Below, in pieces: positions 28,793 through 36,978 of a DNA stretch of 64,000 nucleotides. The position numbers and the translations under genes were made by a program. The notes below the pieces were generated by a model that saw only the letters and a program-made list of their open reading frames with translations, was not told the origin of the DNA and searched no databases. Numbering within the stretch: position 1 is the stretch's first letter; every line of letters starts with the position of its first letter. The stretch lies in assembly GCF_001425945.1 (NCBI RefSeq), contig NZ_LMEB01000008.1:1-64000 (forward strand), written 5' to 3'. The stretch is from Brevundimonas sp. Root1279 (lineage in GTDB: Bacteria > Pseudomonadota > Alphaproteobacteria > Caulobacterales > Caulobacteraceae).

Positions 28793-29116
28793 CCGCTTGG
28801 GCTTCTCGCCCTTCGCCTTCGCCGTGATCTCCTTGAGCTTGCGGCCCTGCATGGACGACAGGGCCTTGCCCGGCGCGCCCAGTTCGGGATCGGCGAAGGC
28901 GCGGCCGTGGGTCTTCACCCGCTCGCTGACCGAGTCCAGGAACTCGCCCTCCCATTCGGACAGCGAAACGCCCGCCTTCTCTGCCGAGCGGCGGGCGCGC
29001 TTCAGTGCGTTGAGGGCCGCCCGCTGGGCGGCCTTCCGTTCGGCTTCGAACGGGCTGAGGGGCGGCTTCTTCGCGCCGCCCTTGCCCCCGCCGAAGCCGG
29101 TTCGCTTCAGTGTCAG
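28784..29116 (-). CDS. Basic hypothetical protein downstream of gapR, no ATG/GTG/TTG start
   Basis: The minus-strand frame from about 29116 encodes roughly 108-110 residues with protein-like composition: LKRTGFGGGKGGAKKPPLSPF, then an Ala/Lys/Arg-rich helical region, LSEWEGEFLDSVSERVKTHGRAF, and a Lys-rich tail ending KPKRRF. No ATG, GTG or TTG lies in frame between the upstream region inside gapR and the first conserved-looking residues. The nearest candidates are CTG codons at 29116 and 29110, right at the gapR stop, which suggests translational coupling with a CTG start. A sequencing slip at the start is the alternative. Function unknown. Confidence 0.55.
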   Translation of the reverse strand: MTLKRTGFGGGKGGAKKPPLSPFEAERKAAQRAALNALKRARRSAEKAGVSLSEWEGEFLDSVSERVKTHGRAFADPELGAPGKALSSMQGRKLKEITAKAKGEKPKRRF

Positions 29117-29388
29117 ATCTCGCCGAGGGCGGACATGTACAGGTCGAGGATCGCTTCCTCTTCCTGGCGCTTGGCCTTGTCCTGCTTGCGAATGCGGATG
29201 ACCTTGCGCAGCACCTTGACGTCGTAGCCCTCGCCCTTGGCCTCGGCGAAGACCTCCTTCATGTCGGTCATCACCGCCTGCTTGTCCTCCTCGAGGCGCT
29301 CGAGGCGCTCGATGATGGTGCGCAGCCGGCCCTGGGCCGTGGCGGTCAGGACGTCGGGCGACGAATCGAAGGCGGCGTCATCGGCCAT
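29113..29388 (-). CDS. gapR: DUF2312 nucleoid-associated protein, GapR homologue
   Basis: 91 residues from the ATG at 29388 (MADDAAFDSSPDVLTATAQGRL), preceded by GGAG. The body is a long coiled-coil LRTIIERLERLEEDKQAVMTDMKEVFAEAKGEGYDVKVLRKVIRIRKQDKAKRQEEEAILDLYMSAL, the DUF2312 domain. In Caulobacter GapR encloses overtwisted, AT-rich DNA ahead of replication and transcription forks and helps topoisomerases. Length matches that protein (about 89). An upstream in-frame ATG would add 42 non-conserved residues and is rejected. A small basic gene follows directly. Confidence 0.88.
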   Translation of the reverse strand: MADDAAFDSSPDVLTATAQGRLRTIIERLERLEEDKQAVMTDMKEVFAEAKGEGYDVKVLRKVIRIRKQDKAKRQEEEAILDLYMSALGEI

Positions 29389-29494
29389 GGAAGTACTCCG
29401 GAGAACTGATTGGGGAGCGCCCGGGCCGTCATCAGCCGGAAGCGCCATCTGGGTCGACGCTAACCACGTCGCCGCGACCGACTCAACGCCGGAC

Positions 29495-29532
29495 GCGAAA
29501 AAGGCTGCGGACAAGTCCGCAGCCTTGTTTCT
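29495..29532. terminator. Bidirectional terminator between rpmJ and gapR
   Basis: A perfect 11-bp stem (29501-29511 with 29516-29526) with a CAAG loop has A-rich sequence on its left and GTTTCTTT on its right. It serves rpmJ on the minus strand, 38 bases past its stop. Confidence 0.8.
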
Positions 29533-29563
29533 TTACGTCGCGCCGTGTCCGGCGCGGGACGCC

Positions 29564-29689
29564 TTAGCCTTGCTTGGCTTTGAAGCGCGGGTCCGTCTTG
29601 TTGATCACATAGACGATGCCCTTGCGGCGCACGACTTTACAGTCGCGGTGGCGACCCTTGAGCGACTTGAGCGAGCTGCGGACCTTCAT
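29564..29689 (-). CDS. rpmJ: 50S ribosomal protein L36
   Basis: 41 residues from the ATG at 29689: [22 protein letters not shown]...[15 protein letters not shown]. Only one of the usual zinc-ligand Cys residues (Cys17) is present and the spacing matches the zinc-free (C-minus, RpmJ2-like) form found in many proteobacteria. L36 stabilises 23S rRNA. The longer open frame upstream is not conserved. Monocistronic, with the terminator at 29501-29526. Confidence 0.93.
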   Translation of the reverse strand: MKVRSSLKSLKGRHRDCKVVRRKGIVYVINKTDPRFKAKQG

Positions 29690-29927
29690 GGTCGTCGTCC
29701 TGAGGCAAAGCAAAATAGAAAAGCCGCGGGGCAAGCCAGCGGCGGAGGCGGTGCGTATAGAGAGGGTTCCGCGCCTCGTCAACCAGACAGGGACGCCCCT
29801 CCCCGAATTCCTTCGAGGTAGGCTCCATACCCCGGCGACCGCCTCTTGTCGCGCCATCGCGATCCGGACCGCCGGCTCCGGCGAGATCATGCAGTCCCGG
29901 CTTCGACGCCGGCGCCCCAAGCCCCGC

Positions 29928-30293
29928 CTAGAGGCCTAGGAAGTAGGCGACGAACAGCAGTCCCATGACGAGATCCGCACTCACCATCAGCACGGCGACG
30001 CGCTGACGACGCAGGGACGTGCCGAGGACGAGCGCGGCGGCCGCGAACTTCTCGGCGGTGGCGAGCGCCATGATCGGCGGGCGGATCGCCGGGTCGAACG
30101 CCGCAAGGACCAGCAGGACGCCGAGACCGCCGATCATCAGCCCCAGAAGCCGGGTGACGGCCACGTTCGCCGGCTCAAGCGCCTCCACGCCGAAGATCAA
30201 CCTCATCAGGAGCAGCGGCGCCACGAACAGGCCGAACACGCCGGCGGTCAGACCCCCGCTGACGATCAGGATGGCCGAGATCGCGTCGCTCAT
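29928..30293 (-). CDS. Four-TM small membrane protein, hypothetical
   Basis: 121 residues from the ATG at 30293 ([35 protein letters not shown]). Four hydrophobic helices are separated by short loops, with a basic LRRQR loop before the last. I do not recognise the family. A longer frame upstream on this strand is not protein-like and overlaps the small CxxC gene in another frame. The start follows a weak AAAGGCGTGC stretch. A role in the inner membrane is the most that can be said. Confidence 0.65.
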   Translation of the reverse strand: MSDAISAILIVSGGLTAGVFGLFVAPLLLMRLIFGVEALEPANVAVTRLLGLMIGGLGVLLVLAAFDPAIRPPIMALATAEKFAAAALVLGTSLRRQRVAVLMVSADLVMGLLFVAYFLGL

Positions 30294-30400
30294 CTGCACG
30301 CCTTTCGCTCGCCCGAAAGATGCGCGCCGCGGCCAGGCCCCGATATCGGCTCGAACCCCGATGCCTGACGCCCTTGCCTGATGGCCGGCGCGACGCCGAC

Positions 30401-30553
30401 CTAGCGGCGGAAGCCCGGAATCTCCGAACCGAACCGAGCCACCGGACGGATCTCCGCGTTGACGTGGCCGCACCGGTAGCAGACATGCCCCCGTCGGCGC
30501 TCGGACCAATAGGTCTCGTGACGACACATCGAACGCCTCAGCAGGCTGAACAT
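30401..30553 (-). CDS. Small CxxC (zinc-ribbon-like) protein
   Basis: 50 residues starting at the ATG at 30553 (MFSLLRRSMCRHETYWSERR) with a good GAGAGAGGA RBS. A Cys9-x-His11 pair and a CYRCGH motif (Cys26, Cys29, His31) form a plausible single zinc site. The tail is short and ends PGFRR. It is upstream of the four-TM gene on the same strand, with 107 bases between. It is short enough to be missed by gene finders. Function unknown. The metal site is inferred only from the spacing of Cys and His. Confidence 0.6.
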   Translation of the reverse strand: MFSLLRRSMCRHETYWSERRRGHVCYRCGHVNAEIRPVARFGSEIPGFRR

Positions 30554-30762
30554 GGCGAAGTCCTCTCTCGGAGGTCTTATCCAGCGTCGCGGTCAAGCTA
30601 ATGGTCAAGCTGGCCTTTCGGTCTATATCGCTCGTTGTGGGCCGGGGAATCGAGCGATCCGTTGCGTCGCCGCCGCACTGTGGCCCCGGTATTGCAGCAA
30701 CGCTTCCGCGTCTCGCGCACTTGTTATGACGGGGCCGCCGTCGGGGACACTAGCCTGTAGCC

Positions 30763-32037
30763 ATGAGATTCAGCCTTCGCCTCCTCCTGATCGGAACCGT
30801 CGCCGCGTGCGCGCCCATGCTGCCGGAGCCGCCGCCCGTGGCCCCGACCCCGGCGCCCGCGCCCTCCCAGCCCGCGCCGACCGCGCCGTCCACTGCGCCC
30901 GCCCCCGCTCCGGTGGTCGACCAGGCCGGCTTCGACGGCTGGAAGCAGGGCTTCCTGGCTCGCCACGGCGGGACCCGGCGCGCCGAGTACGAGCGCGAGC
31001 TCAGCGGCCTGTCGCCCGACCCGTCGGTGATCCGCCTGGATCGTAACCAGCCCGAGTTCAGCCGCCCCGCCGGCGCCTATGTCCAGAACGCCGTCACCCC
31101 GGTGCGCATCGCCCAAGGCCGCGCCCGCACCGAGCGCGTGCCGTGGGACGTGGTCCAGCGCTTCGGCGTGCCGTCCGAAATCCTGGTCTCGATCTGGGCC
31201 CAGGAGTCGGCCTTCGGCGCGGTCCAGGGCGACTATGACGTGGTCCGATCCCTGGCCACCCTCGCCTATGACGGCCGCCGCCGCGACTGGGCCGAGGACC
31301 AGCTCAAGAACGCGCTGGACATCATCGTCGACGGCAAGCGCAGCCGCGGCGGCCTGAAGGGCAGCTGGGCCGGGGCCATGGGGCAGACCCAGTTCATGCC
31401 CGACAACTATCTGCGCCTGGGTATCGACCAGAGCGGCGACGGCACGGTCGACATCTGGAACTCGGACGCCGACGCCCTCGCCTCGGCCGCCAACCTGCTG
31501 GCCCAGGCCGGCTGGAAGCGCGGCCAGTCGTGGGGCTACGAGGTCAAACTGCCCGCCGGCTTCGACTATTCCGAGGCCGAGGGCGACAAACACCCCTGGC
31601 GATACTGGGCGGCCAAGGGGGTGACCCTGGCCGGCGGCGGCGCCCCGAACGCGGCGGAAGCCGGCGAAGAGGCCGCCATCCTGCTGCCCCAGGGCGCGCG
31701 CGGCCCGGCCTTCCTGGCCCTGCCGAACCACTACGCCATCCGGCGCTACAACAACTCGGTGTCCTACGCCCTCGCCATCGGCCTCACCGCCGACGGCATC
31801 CAGGGCAAGCCGGGCCTGACTGCGGCCTGGCCGAGCGATGCGCCCCTGTCCCGCGAACAGCGCATCGGCGCCCAGCGCGCCCTGACCGCGCTCGGCTACG
31901 ACACCCAGGGCGTCGACGGCGTCATCGGCGCCAACACCCGCGCCGCCCTGCGGCGCTGGCAAATGGCGTCGGGCCGCCTCGCCGACGGCTACCTGACCGC
32001 CGATCTGGCCGACGAGCTGATCCGCCGGGCGGGGTGA
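30763..32037 (+). CDS. Lytic murein transglycosylase, MltB-like lipoprotein with peptidoglycan-binding domain
   Basis: 424 residues. A lipoprotein signal with Cys16 (VAAC) is followed by a Pro/Ala-rich linker (17-50). The SLT_2 catalytic domain (about 60-350) has the catalytic Glu at 148 (IWAQESAFG) and the GAMGQTQFMPDNYLR segment. A C-terminal PG_binding_1 domain (about 360-420) reads QRALTALGYDTQGVDGVIGANTRAALRRWQ. It cleaves the MurNAc-GlcNAc bond to form 1,6-anhydro products in the periplasm, in wall turnover. It ends nine bases before the heptad hairpin at 32046. Confidence 0.93.
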   Translation: MRFSLRLLLIGTVAACAPMLPEPPPVAPTPAPAPSQPAPTAPSTAPAPAPVVDQAGFDGWKQGFLARHGGTRRAEYERELSGLSPDPSVIRLDRNQPEFSRPAGAYVQNAVTPVRIAQGRARTERVPWDVVQRFGVPSEILVSIWAQESAFGAVQGDYDVVRSLATLAYDGRRRDWAEDQLKNALDIIVDGKRSRGGLKGSWAGAMGQTQFMPDNYLRLGIDQSGDGTVDIWNSDADALASAANLLAQAGWKRGQSWGYEVKLPAGFDYSEAEGDKHPWRYWAAKGVTLAGGGAPNAAEAGEEAAILLPQGARGPAFLALPNHYAIRRYNNSVSYALAIGLTADGIQGKPGLTAAWPSDAPLSREQRIGAQRALTALGYDTQGVDGVIGANTRAALRRWQMASGRLADGYLTADLADELIRRAG

Positions 32038-32045
32038 AGCCCGCA

Positions 32046-32157
32046 AGTGATTAGTGGTTAGTGATTAGTGGTTGGCCCGAGCCAGCCGCAAAAACCTGCG
32101 CGCAACGAGCGCTTTCGCTCACAGCCGCCAATCACTAATCACTAACCACTAATCACT
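32046..32157. repeat. 30-bp inverted repeat built from 7-base units (element B)
   Basis: The left arm 32046-32075 is AGTGATT, AGTGGTT, AGTGATT, AGTGGTT, GG. The right arm 32128-32157 is its reverse complement with one mismatch in 30. The loop is 52 bases and includes a small hairpin GAGCG-CTTT-CGCTC. It follows a gene end and precedes a same-strand gene by about 40 bases. It could be a terminator or a mobile or recombinogenic repeat. It is the same kind of structure as the element at 28708 with a different heptad sequence. Confidence 0.85.
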
Positions 32158-32198
32158 CGGCCAAGCGCTGCCCGCGACCATCGGAGCTCCCTCGTCCT

Positions 32199-33059
32199 AT
32201 GTCCCGTTTCGAAGGCACCTCGAACTATATCGCCACCGACGACCTGAAGGTGGCCGTCAACGCCGCCGTGGCGCTGGAGCGGCCGCTGCTGATCAAGGGC
32301 GAGCCGGGCACCGGCAAGACCGTCCTGGCCTATGAGATGGCCCGCGCCCTCAACGCGCCGCTGATCACCTGGCACGTCAAGTCGACCACCAAGGCCCACA
32401 ACGGCCTGTACGAGTACGACGCAGTCTCTCGACTGCGCGACAGCCAGCTCGGCGAGGCGCAGGTCCACGACGTCCGCAACTATCTGAAGAAGGGCAAGCT
32501 GTGGGAGGCCTTCACCTCCCCCGTCCGCCCCGTTCTGCTGATCGACGAGATCGACAAGGCCGACATCGAATTCCCCAACGACCTGCTGCAGGAACTCGAC
32601 CGCATGGAGTTCTACGTCCAGGAAACGGACGAGACGATCCGCGCCGAGATCCGCCCCGTGGTGGTCATCACCTCGAACAACGAGAAAGAGCTCCCCGACG
32701 CCTTCCTGCGTCGCTGCTTCTTCCACTACATCCGCTTCCCCGACGACGAGACGATGAAGGCCATCGTCGAGGTCCACTTCCCCGGCATAAAGCCGCGGCT
32801 GGTCTCCGAGGCGCTCAAGACCTTCTACGAGATCCGCGACACGCCCGGCCTGAAGAAGAAGCCGTCGACCTCGGAACTCCTCGACTGGCTGAAGCTTCTG
32901 TTGGTCGATGATGTCGACCCCGAAACCCTGCGCGAGACATCGCCGAACAAGCTCATCCCCCCGCTGCACGGCGCCCTGCTGAAGAATGAGCAGGACGTCC
33001 ATCTGTTTGAACGGCTGGCCTTCCTCAGCCGCCGCGAGGGCTCGCGGCCCGGCGGCTGA
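32199..33059 (+). CDS. MoxR-type AAA+ ATPase
   Basis: 286 residues. Walker A GEPGTGKT is at 34-41, Walker B and sensor LLIDEIDKAD near 113-122, sensor 1 VVITSNNEKELPDAFLRRCFFHYI follows, with an Arg finger in LRRC. The MoxR/CoxD family usually works as a chaperone with a von Willebrand A (CoxE-like) protein encoded next door to insert metal cofactors or remodel complexes. No such partner is adjacent, so its client is unknown. Single-gene unit downstream of the heptad hairpin. Confidence 0.9.
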   Translation: MSRFEGTSNYIATDDLKVAVNAAVALERPLLIKGEPGTGKTVLAYEMARALNAPLITWHVKSTTKAHNGLYEYDAVSRLRDSQLGEAQVHDVRNYLKKGKLWEAFTSPVRPVLLIDEIDKADIEFPNDLLQELDRMEFYVQETDETIRAEIRPVVVITSNNEKELPDAFLRRCFFHYIRFPDDETMKAIVEVHFPGIKPRLVSEALKTFYEIRDTPGLKKKPSTSELLDWLKLLLVDDVDPETLRETSPNKLIPPLHGALLKNEQDVHLFERLAFLSRREGSRPGG

Positions 33060-33307
33060 ACAGCGGGCTGGTGACACCGGGCGCATTTCGTGCAGTCTGG
33101 GGCGGAGGTCCGGGGGGACATCCATGATCCAAGCCGCAGCGCCCGGAAACGTGCGCGTCCTCGTAATGCCCGCCCCGGCGCGGCCGCACGACGACCTTAC
33201 CTGCGCCGTATCCCTGCGGACAGGTTTGGTCACGCCGGTTACCGCGATTTCACTGGATTCGCCGCCCGCGAGGCGCAGGATACGGCTGAGTTAAGGACTA
33301 CCAGATC
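33060..33307 (+). other. Intergenic gap after the MoxR gene
   Basis: A 56-codon open frame (33124-33294) exists but has no family resemblance and only a distant RBS. I see no other signal. It presumably contains the promoter of the lipoprotein gene at 33308. Confidence 0.4.
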
Positions 33308-34138
33308 ATGTTTCTCCGTCCGTTCCTGATCCCCACCGTTTGCGCCCTGGCCGCGCTGACGGCCGCGTGCGACGGCGACGGCGTGCGCATCTCGTCGACC
33401 CGTACCGAGGAGCCTGACGCGAAGGGCGCTCTGAAGGTGGTCGACGCCCTGCAGTGCCCGCAGACCATGGGCTCGCTGGCCCGCAAGGGCAGCGCCAGCG
33501 CCGAGGGCACGATCTGCACCTACGCCGGCCCGCGCGGCGCCGAGGTGACGCTCCACATGGTCAAGCTGAACGGCAAGCCGGCTTCCGAGGCGCTGAGAAA
33601 GTTCGAGGCGGACCTGTCCGCCGCCTTGCCGCACGCCATGGCCCAGCTGAAGAGCGCCAAGGCGCACGCCGAGGCTGAAGCCGAAGCGGCCGCTGCGGCC
33701 GGCCATGCCGGGACGCTGCCGAAGGACGGCGTGGACATCCAGGCCAACGACGAAGACGCCACCATCAGCATGCCGGGCCTGCACATCGAGTCCAAGGGCG
33801 ACGACGCCAGCGTCCGCATCGGCGGCTTCCACATCGACGCCAACGACGGCGAGGGCCGGGTCAACATTGAGGGCGAGGCCAACGGCGACAACGTCAGCGT
33901 CCAGGCCCATCAGGACTCCGCCGAGATCCGCACGCGCGCCGCCGGCGAAGCCACGCGCGCCAGCTGGATCCTGACTGACAACCGCGCCTCCGAGGCCGGC
34001 TGGCGCCTGGTCGGCTATGAGGCTCGCGGCCCAGCCGGCGGCCCGATCATCGTCGCCACGGTGCGCTCGCGCGACACCAATCGCGGCCGGGTCTTCGAGG
34101 ACGCCAAAGAGCTGGTGGCGCTCAACGTCGGGGAATAA
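33308..34138 (+). CDS. Hypothetical lipoprotein, secreted
   Basis: 276 residues. A lipoprotein signal with lipobox TAAC (Cys21) is followed by a domain with LQCPQTMGSLARKGSASAEGTICTYAGPRGAEVTLHMVKL, an acidic helical stretch rich in Ala/Glu, and a repetitive segment of short beta-like units (IQANDEDATISM, IESKGDDASVRI, IDANDGEGRVNI). I do not recognise the family. The regular 17-20-residue spacing suggests a small beta-solenoid-like or repeat region. A periplasmic face of the inner or outer membrane is predicted. Confidence 0.7.
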   Translation: MFLRPFLIPTVCALAALTAACDGDGVRISSTRTEEPDAKGALKVVDALQCPQTMGSLARKGSASAEGTICTYAGPRGAEVTLHMVKLNGKPASEALRKFEADLSAALPHAMAQLKSAKAHAEAEAEAAAAAGHAGTLPKDGVDIQANDEDATISMPGLHIESKGDDASVRIGGFHIDANDGEGRVNIEGEANGDNVSVQAHQDSAEIRTRAAGEATRASWILTDNRASEAGWRLVGYEARGPAGGPIIVATVRSRDTNRGRVFEDAKELVALNVGE

Positions 34139-34168
34139 GCCGCCTCGACGCTTGATCGCGCCGCCCCG

Positions 34169-34864
34169 ATGGGTCACGACACCGGGCCACGCGAACAGGA
34201 AGCCGCCTTGGCCGTCACGACCCGATCCTCGTCTCAAGCCCCCAAGAACCCTCCTAGGGCCTGGCAGCGCATGCTGTCCGGCCGCCGCCTGGACCTGCTT
34301 GATCCGTCGCCCTTCGACATCGAGATCGAGGACATCGCGCACGGCTTGGCGCGCGTGGCCCGCTGGAACGGCCAGACCATCGGCGAGCACGCCTTCTCGG
34401 TGGCCCAGCACTCCTGCGTCGTCGAAGAGATCGCCGCCCACATCAAGCCGGGTCTGGAGCCCAAATGGCGTCTCGCCGCCCTGCTCCACGACGCCTCGGA
34501 ATACGTCATCGGCGACATGATCTCGCCGTTCAAGGCGGCCCTGGGCGTCAACTACAAGGCCTTCGAGGCCCGCCTGGAAGGCGCCATCCACGTTCGCTTC
34601 GGCCTGCCGCCCAAGAACCCGGCAGCCATCAAGACCCTGATCAAGAAGGCCGACCGCGCCTGCGCCTTCTTCGAAGCCACCCAGCTGGCCGGCTTCAACA
34701 AGAAGGAGTCGCTGAGCATCTTCGGCGCTCCGCCCGCGGGCTATGACCTGGTCATCGAGCCCCTGCCCGCCCCGATCGCCCAGCAGCGCTATCTCGAGCG
34801 CTATCGCGTGCTGGCCCAGGCCGTCGGCCTGATGCCCGCCCCCGACGCCTGGCACACGGAGTAG
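34169..34864 (+). CDS. HD-domain phosphohydrolase, YfbR-like
   Basis: 231 residues from the ATG at 34169. A TTG at 34208 has a better AGGAAG RBS and would remove 13 unconserved residues. The HD core is RVARWNGQTIGEHAFSVAQHSCVVEEI...WRLAALLHDASEYVIGDMISPFKAAL, with metal-binding His, HD and Asp. This matches the YfbR-type 5'-deoxynucleotidase/HD hydrolases acting on (deoxy)nucleoside monophosphates. It overlaps in function and spacing (2 bases) with the Nudix-like gene downstream, so they are cotranscribed. Confidence 0.85.
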   Translation: MGHDTGPREQEAALAVTTRSSSQAPKNPPRAWQRMLSGRRLDLLDPSPFDIEIEDIAHGLARVARWNGQTIGEHAFSVAQHSCVVEEIAAHIKPGLEPKWRLAALLHDASEYVIGDMISPFKAALGVNYKAFEARLEGAIHVRFGLPPKNPAAIKTLIKKADRACAFFEATQLAGFNKKESLSIFGAPPAGYDLVIEPLPAPIAQQRYLERYRVLAQAVGLMPAPDAWHTE

Positions 34865-34866
34865 GC

Positions 34867-35808
34867 ATGGCCGAGCCGGGGGAACAGGGCGTCCGCATCG
34901 GCCTGTCGGCCGTCGTCATCGCGCTGCGCGACCGCAAGGCCTGCGTCCTGACCACGATCGGCCACGACGGCGCTGTCGCCCTGCCCTTCGGCCCCTTCGA
35001 TCCCGCCCGCGACCGCACCTTCGAACGAGCGCTGCGCGACTTCGTCACCGAGCAGACCGGCTTTCGCCTCGGCTTCGTCGAGCAACTCTACACCTTCGGC
35101 GACTTCGGTCGGGACAGCCCGCGCGCCACCCCGGGCCCCGATCGGCGTCGGGAGGTCTCGGTCGGCTACCTGGCGCTGACCTCCGACGCCGCCGACGCCC
35201 CGATGGCCGAGGCGCGCTGGATGCCGGTGCTCGACATCTTCCCGTGGGAGGACCGCCGCGGCGGCGCCCCCGTCTGCCTCGCCCCGCTGCTCGCCGGCCT
35301 CGCCCGCTGGGCCGAGGGCGATCCCCGCCGCCAGGGCCGCGTCGACACCCTGTTCGCCCCCGCTCCGCCGCATCGCTGGAACGAGGGCCGGGTGCTGGAG
35401 CGCTACGAACTGCTCTACGAGGCCGGCCTGGTCGCCGAGGCCGCCCGCGACCGCGACGCCGCGGTTCCCTCCGATGCTTCGGGCCGCGCCATGGCCTCCG
35501 ACCACCGCCGCATCCTCGCCACCGGCCTCGGCCGCCTGCGCAGCAAGTTGCAGTACCGCCCGGTCCTGTTCGACCTGATGCCGTCCGCCTTCACCCTGTC
35601 CGAGCTCCAGGCCGCCGCCGAGGCCGTTACAGGCCTGTCGCTGCACAAGCAGAACTTCCGCCGCGGGGTCGAGCGCACCGGCCTGGTCGAGCCCACTGGC
35701 CGCCTTTCCGCAGCCACAGGCGGTCGCCCGGCCGAGCTTTTCCGCCTGATCGACGGCGATCATTCGGCCGGCGAGACCCTCGGCCTGCCGCTTCCTGCAC
35801 AACGCTGA
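34867..35808 (+). CDS. NrtR-like NAD regulator (Nudix domain plus winged helix)
   Basis: 313 residues. The N-terminal Nudix-fold domain (1-150) includes LPFGPFDPARDRTFERALRDFVTEQTGF, where the catalytic Nudix box is degenerate (the REVxEE glutamates are not in place), as in NrtR regulators that sense ADP-ribose without hydrolysis. The C-terminal winged helix (about 225-300) reads FTLSELQAAAEAVTGLSLHKQNFRRGVERTGLVEPTG. By family it would repress NAD biosynthesis or salvage genes. No such gene is adjacent, so targets are unknown. It lies two bases after the HD hydrolase gene. Confidence 0.8.
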   Translation: MAEPGEQGVRIGLSAVVIALRDRKACVLTTIGHDGAVALPFGPFDPARDRTFERALRDFVTEQTGFRLGFVEQLYTFGDFGRDSPRATPGPDRRREVSVGYLALTSDAADAPMAEARWMPVLDIFPWEDRRGGAPVCLAPLLAGLARWAEGDPRRQGRVDTLFAPAPPHRWNEGRVLERYELLYEAGLVAEAARDRDAAVPSDASGRAMASDHRRILATGLGRLRSKLQYRPVLFDLMPSAFTLSELQAAAEAVTGLSLHKQNFRRGVERTGLVEPTGRLSAATGGRPAELFRLIDGDHSAGETLGLPLPAQR

Positions 35809-35894
35809 CGATTTTCCTCATCTGCCCGCTTGCGGCCCGGGCGAACCCCCATTAGAGAGGCCGCTCGCTCGACCAAAGCGTCTATCGGCCCCGC

Positions 35895-35984
<90 letters not shown>

Positions 35985-35986
35985 CC

Positions 35987-36016
35987 GCCGCTGAATTAGT
36001 GTTATAATTCAGCGGC
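35987..36016. repeat. Perfect 12-bp inverted repeat just after tRNA-Ser
   Basis: GCCGCTGAATTA and TAATTCAGCGGC flank a six-base loop, starting two bases after the tRNA CCA. No T-run follows on the plus strand. It may end the tRNA transcript without a T-run, or mark an old integration site, since tRNA 3' ends are common att sites. Confidence 0.6.
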
Positions 36017-36092
36017 ATAGGCAGAACAGTCCCGCCAGTACCAACTCCAGTCCCCATATTGGCATCAGAAGCCCGACAATGACCGGGCCTGA

Positions 36093-36629
36093 TCACTCGC
36101 ACGCGGCGATAGCGGTTCCGCCCATGATTAGGAACGTCGGTACATGCCGCTCCTCGTTTATCACGAGCGAGATCTCGACCCGCTGACCATCAACCAGGCC
36201 TAAGAAGCTGGTCATGCCCTGACTGGAGCCGGTGATCACCAAGTTCTGCAGCGCCCACATATTATAGTCGGCGGCGTCGAAGACGTTCTTGCACATGATC
36301 GCCGCCTCGAACTCCCGTCCCGGCACGGCCGCCCCGCGCTGCTGGACAAGATGATATTCGTGGTATCGCTCATTCCGTTTGAGCGTTCCGCCCAGCTGCG
36401 TCTCGGCGCCGATCAAATCGAGTTTGCGCCGATTTTCGGCCTCTTCGCGCGCGGCGTATTCCCGCTCGATCCGTTCGGCCTCCGCCGTGGCAGCGGCCAA
36501 TTGTTCGGTGGGCGCTTCCGCAGCAGTTTGAGCGGCTTGCGGCGTTGTGGCGGAAGCGCTCGGCTCATCACAAGCCGTCAAGCCCAGCGCCAAGGCGCCG
36601 GCCAGCATCAAGTGTCGTTGCACGTTCAT
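36093..36629 (-). CDS. Hypothetical lipoprotein with coiled-coil segment
   Basis: 178 residues. The signal ends at lipobox LTAC (Cys20). Residues about 28-75 form an Ala/Glu/Arg-rich helix (EQLAAATAEAERIEREYAAREEAENRRKLDLIGAETQLGG), probably coiled coil. The C-terminal domain (about 85-178) is YHEYHLVQQRGAAVPGREFEAAIMCKNVFDAADYNMWALQNLVITGS...RVEISLVIN. No family is recognised. It lies on the strand opposite to the tRNA, 76 bases beyond the inverted repeat. Confidence 0.7.
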   Translation of the reverse strand: MNVQRHLMLAGALALGLTACDEPSASATTPQAAQTAAEAPTEQLAAATAEAERIEREYAAREEAENRRKLDLIGAETQLGGTLKRNERYHEYHLVQQRGAAVPGREFEAAIMCKNVFDAADYNMWALQNLVITGSSQGMTSFLGLVDGQRVEISLVINEERHVPTFLIMGGTAIAACE

Positions 36630-36918
36630 CCCCGTGTTTCGCCACAGCTTGCGCCGGGACGGTTGAACACGCGCACACAGGGAACGCGCCTCCCGTATTC
36701 CCTACGAGAGGTATTGTATTCCGGGAGCCGCCCGACAAAGCGGGGTCTCCTGTGTTCACGGCATGCGCGGTCGTGGTCGGTGTTCAAGCCGAAGCGCGAC
36801 GGCACGTTATTCCACGATCAACGGGCACAAGCTAGGCGTCGTAGGTGTCAGAGCCTACCTGTGCCGGGCGCGCTGGTCATCAAAGCGGCCAGAGTGGGCG
36901 TCCCGACCATAATAGTGC
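36630..36918. other. Intergenic region upstream of the lipoprotein gene
   Basis: 349 bases lie between two minus-strand genes. The lower part must hold the lipoprotein promoter. I see no gene. The only clear structure is the hairpin at 36919-36943. Confidence 0.4.
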
Positions 36919-36943
36919 GGGCCGCTCCTCTGTGGAGCGGCCC
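36919..36943 (-). terminator. Hairpin after the mechanosensitive channel gene
   Basis: A perfect 10-bp stem GGGCCGCTCC/GGAGCGGCCC with a five-base loop lies 36 bases past the stop codon. The downstream minus-strand sequence is only mildly T-rich, so termination may be partial. Confidence 0.55.
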
Positions 36944-36978
36944 GAAAGTCTTTCGCAAAGAGATCCAACCTGGCGGAC

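Noticed and set aside
33124-33294. 56-codon plus-strand frame after the MoxR gene
   Set aside because: No good RBS and no recognisable or conserved-looking sequence.
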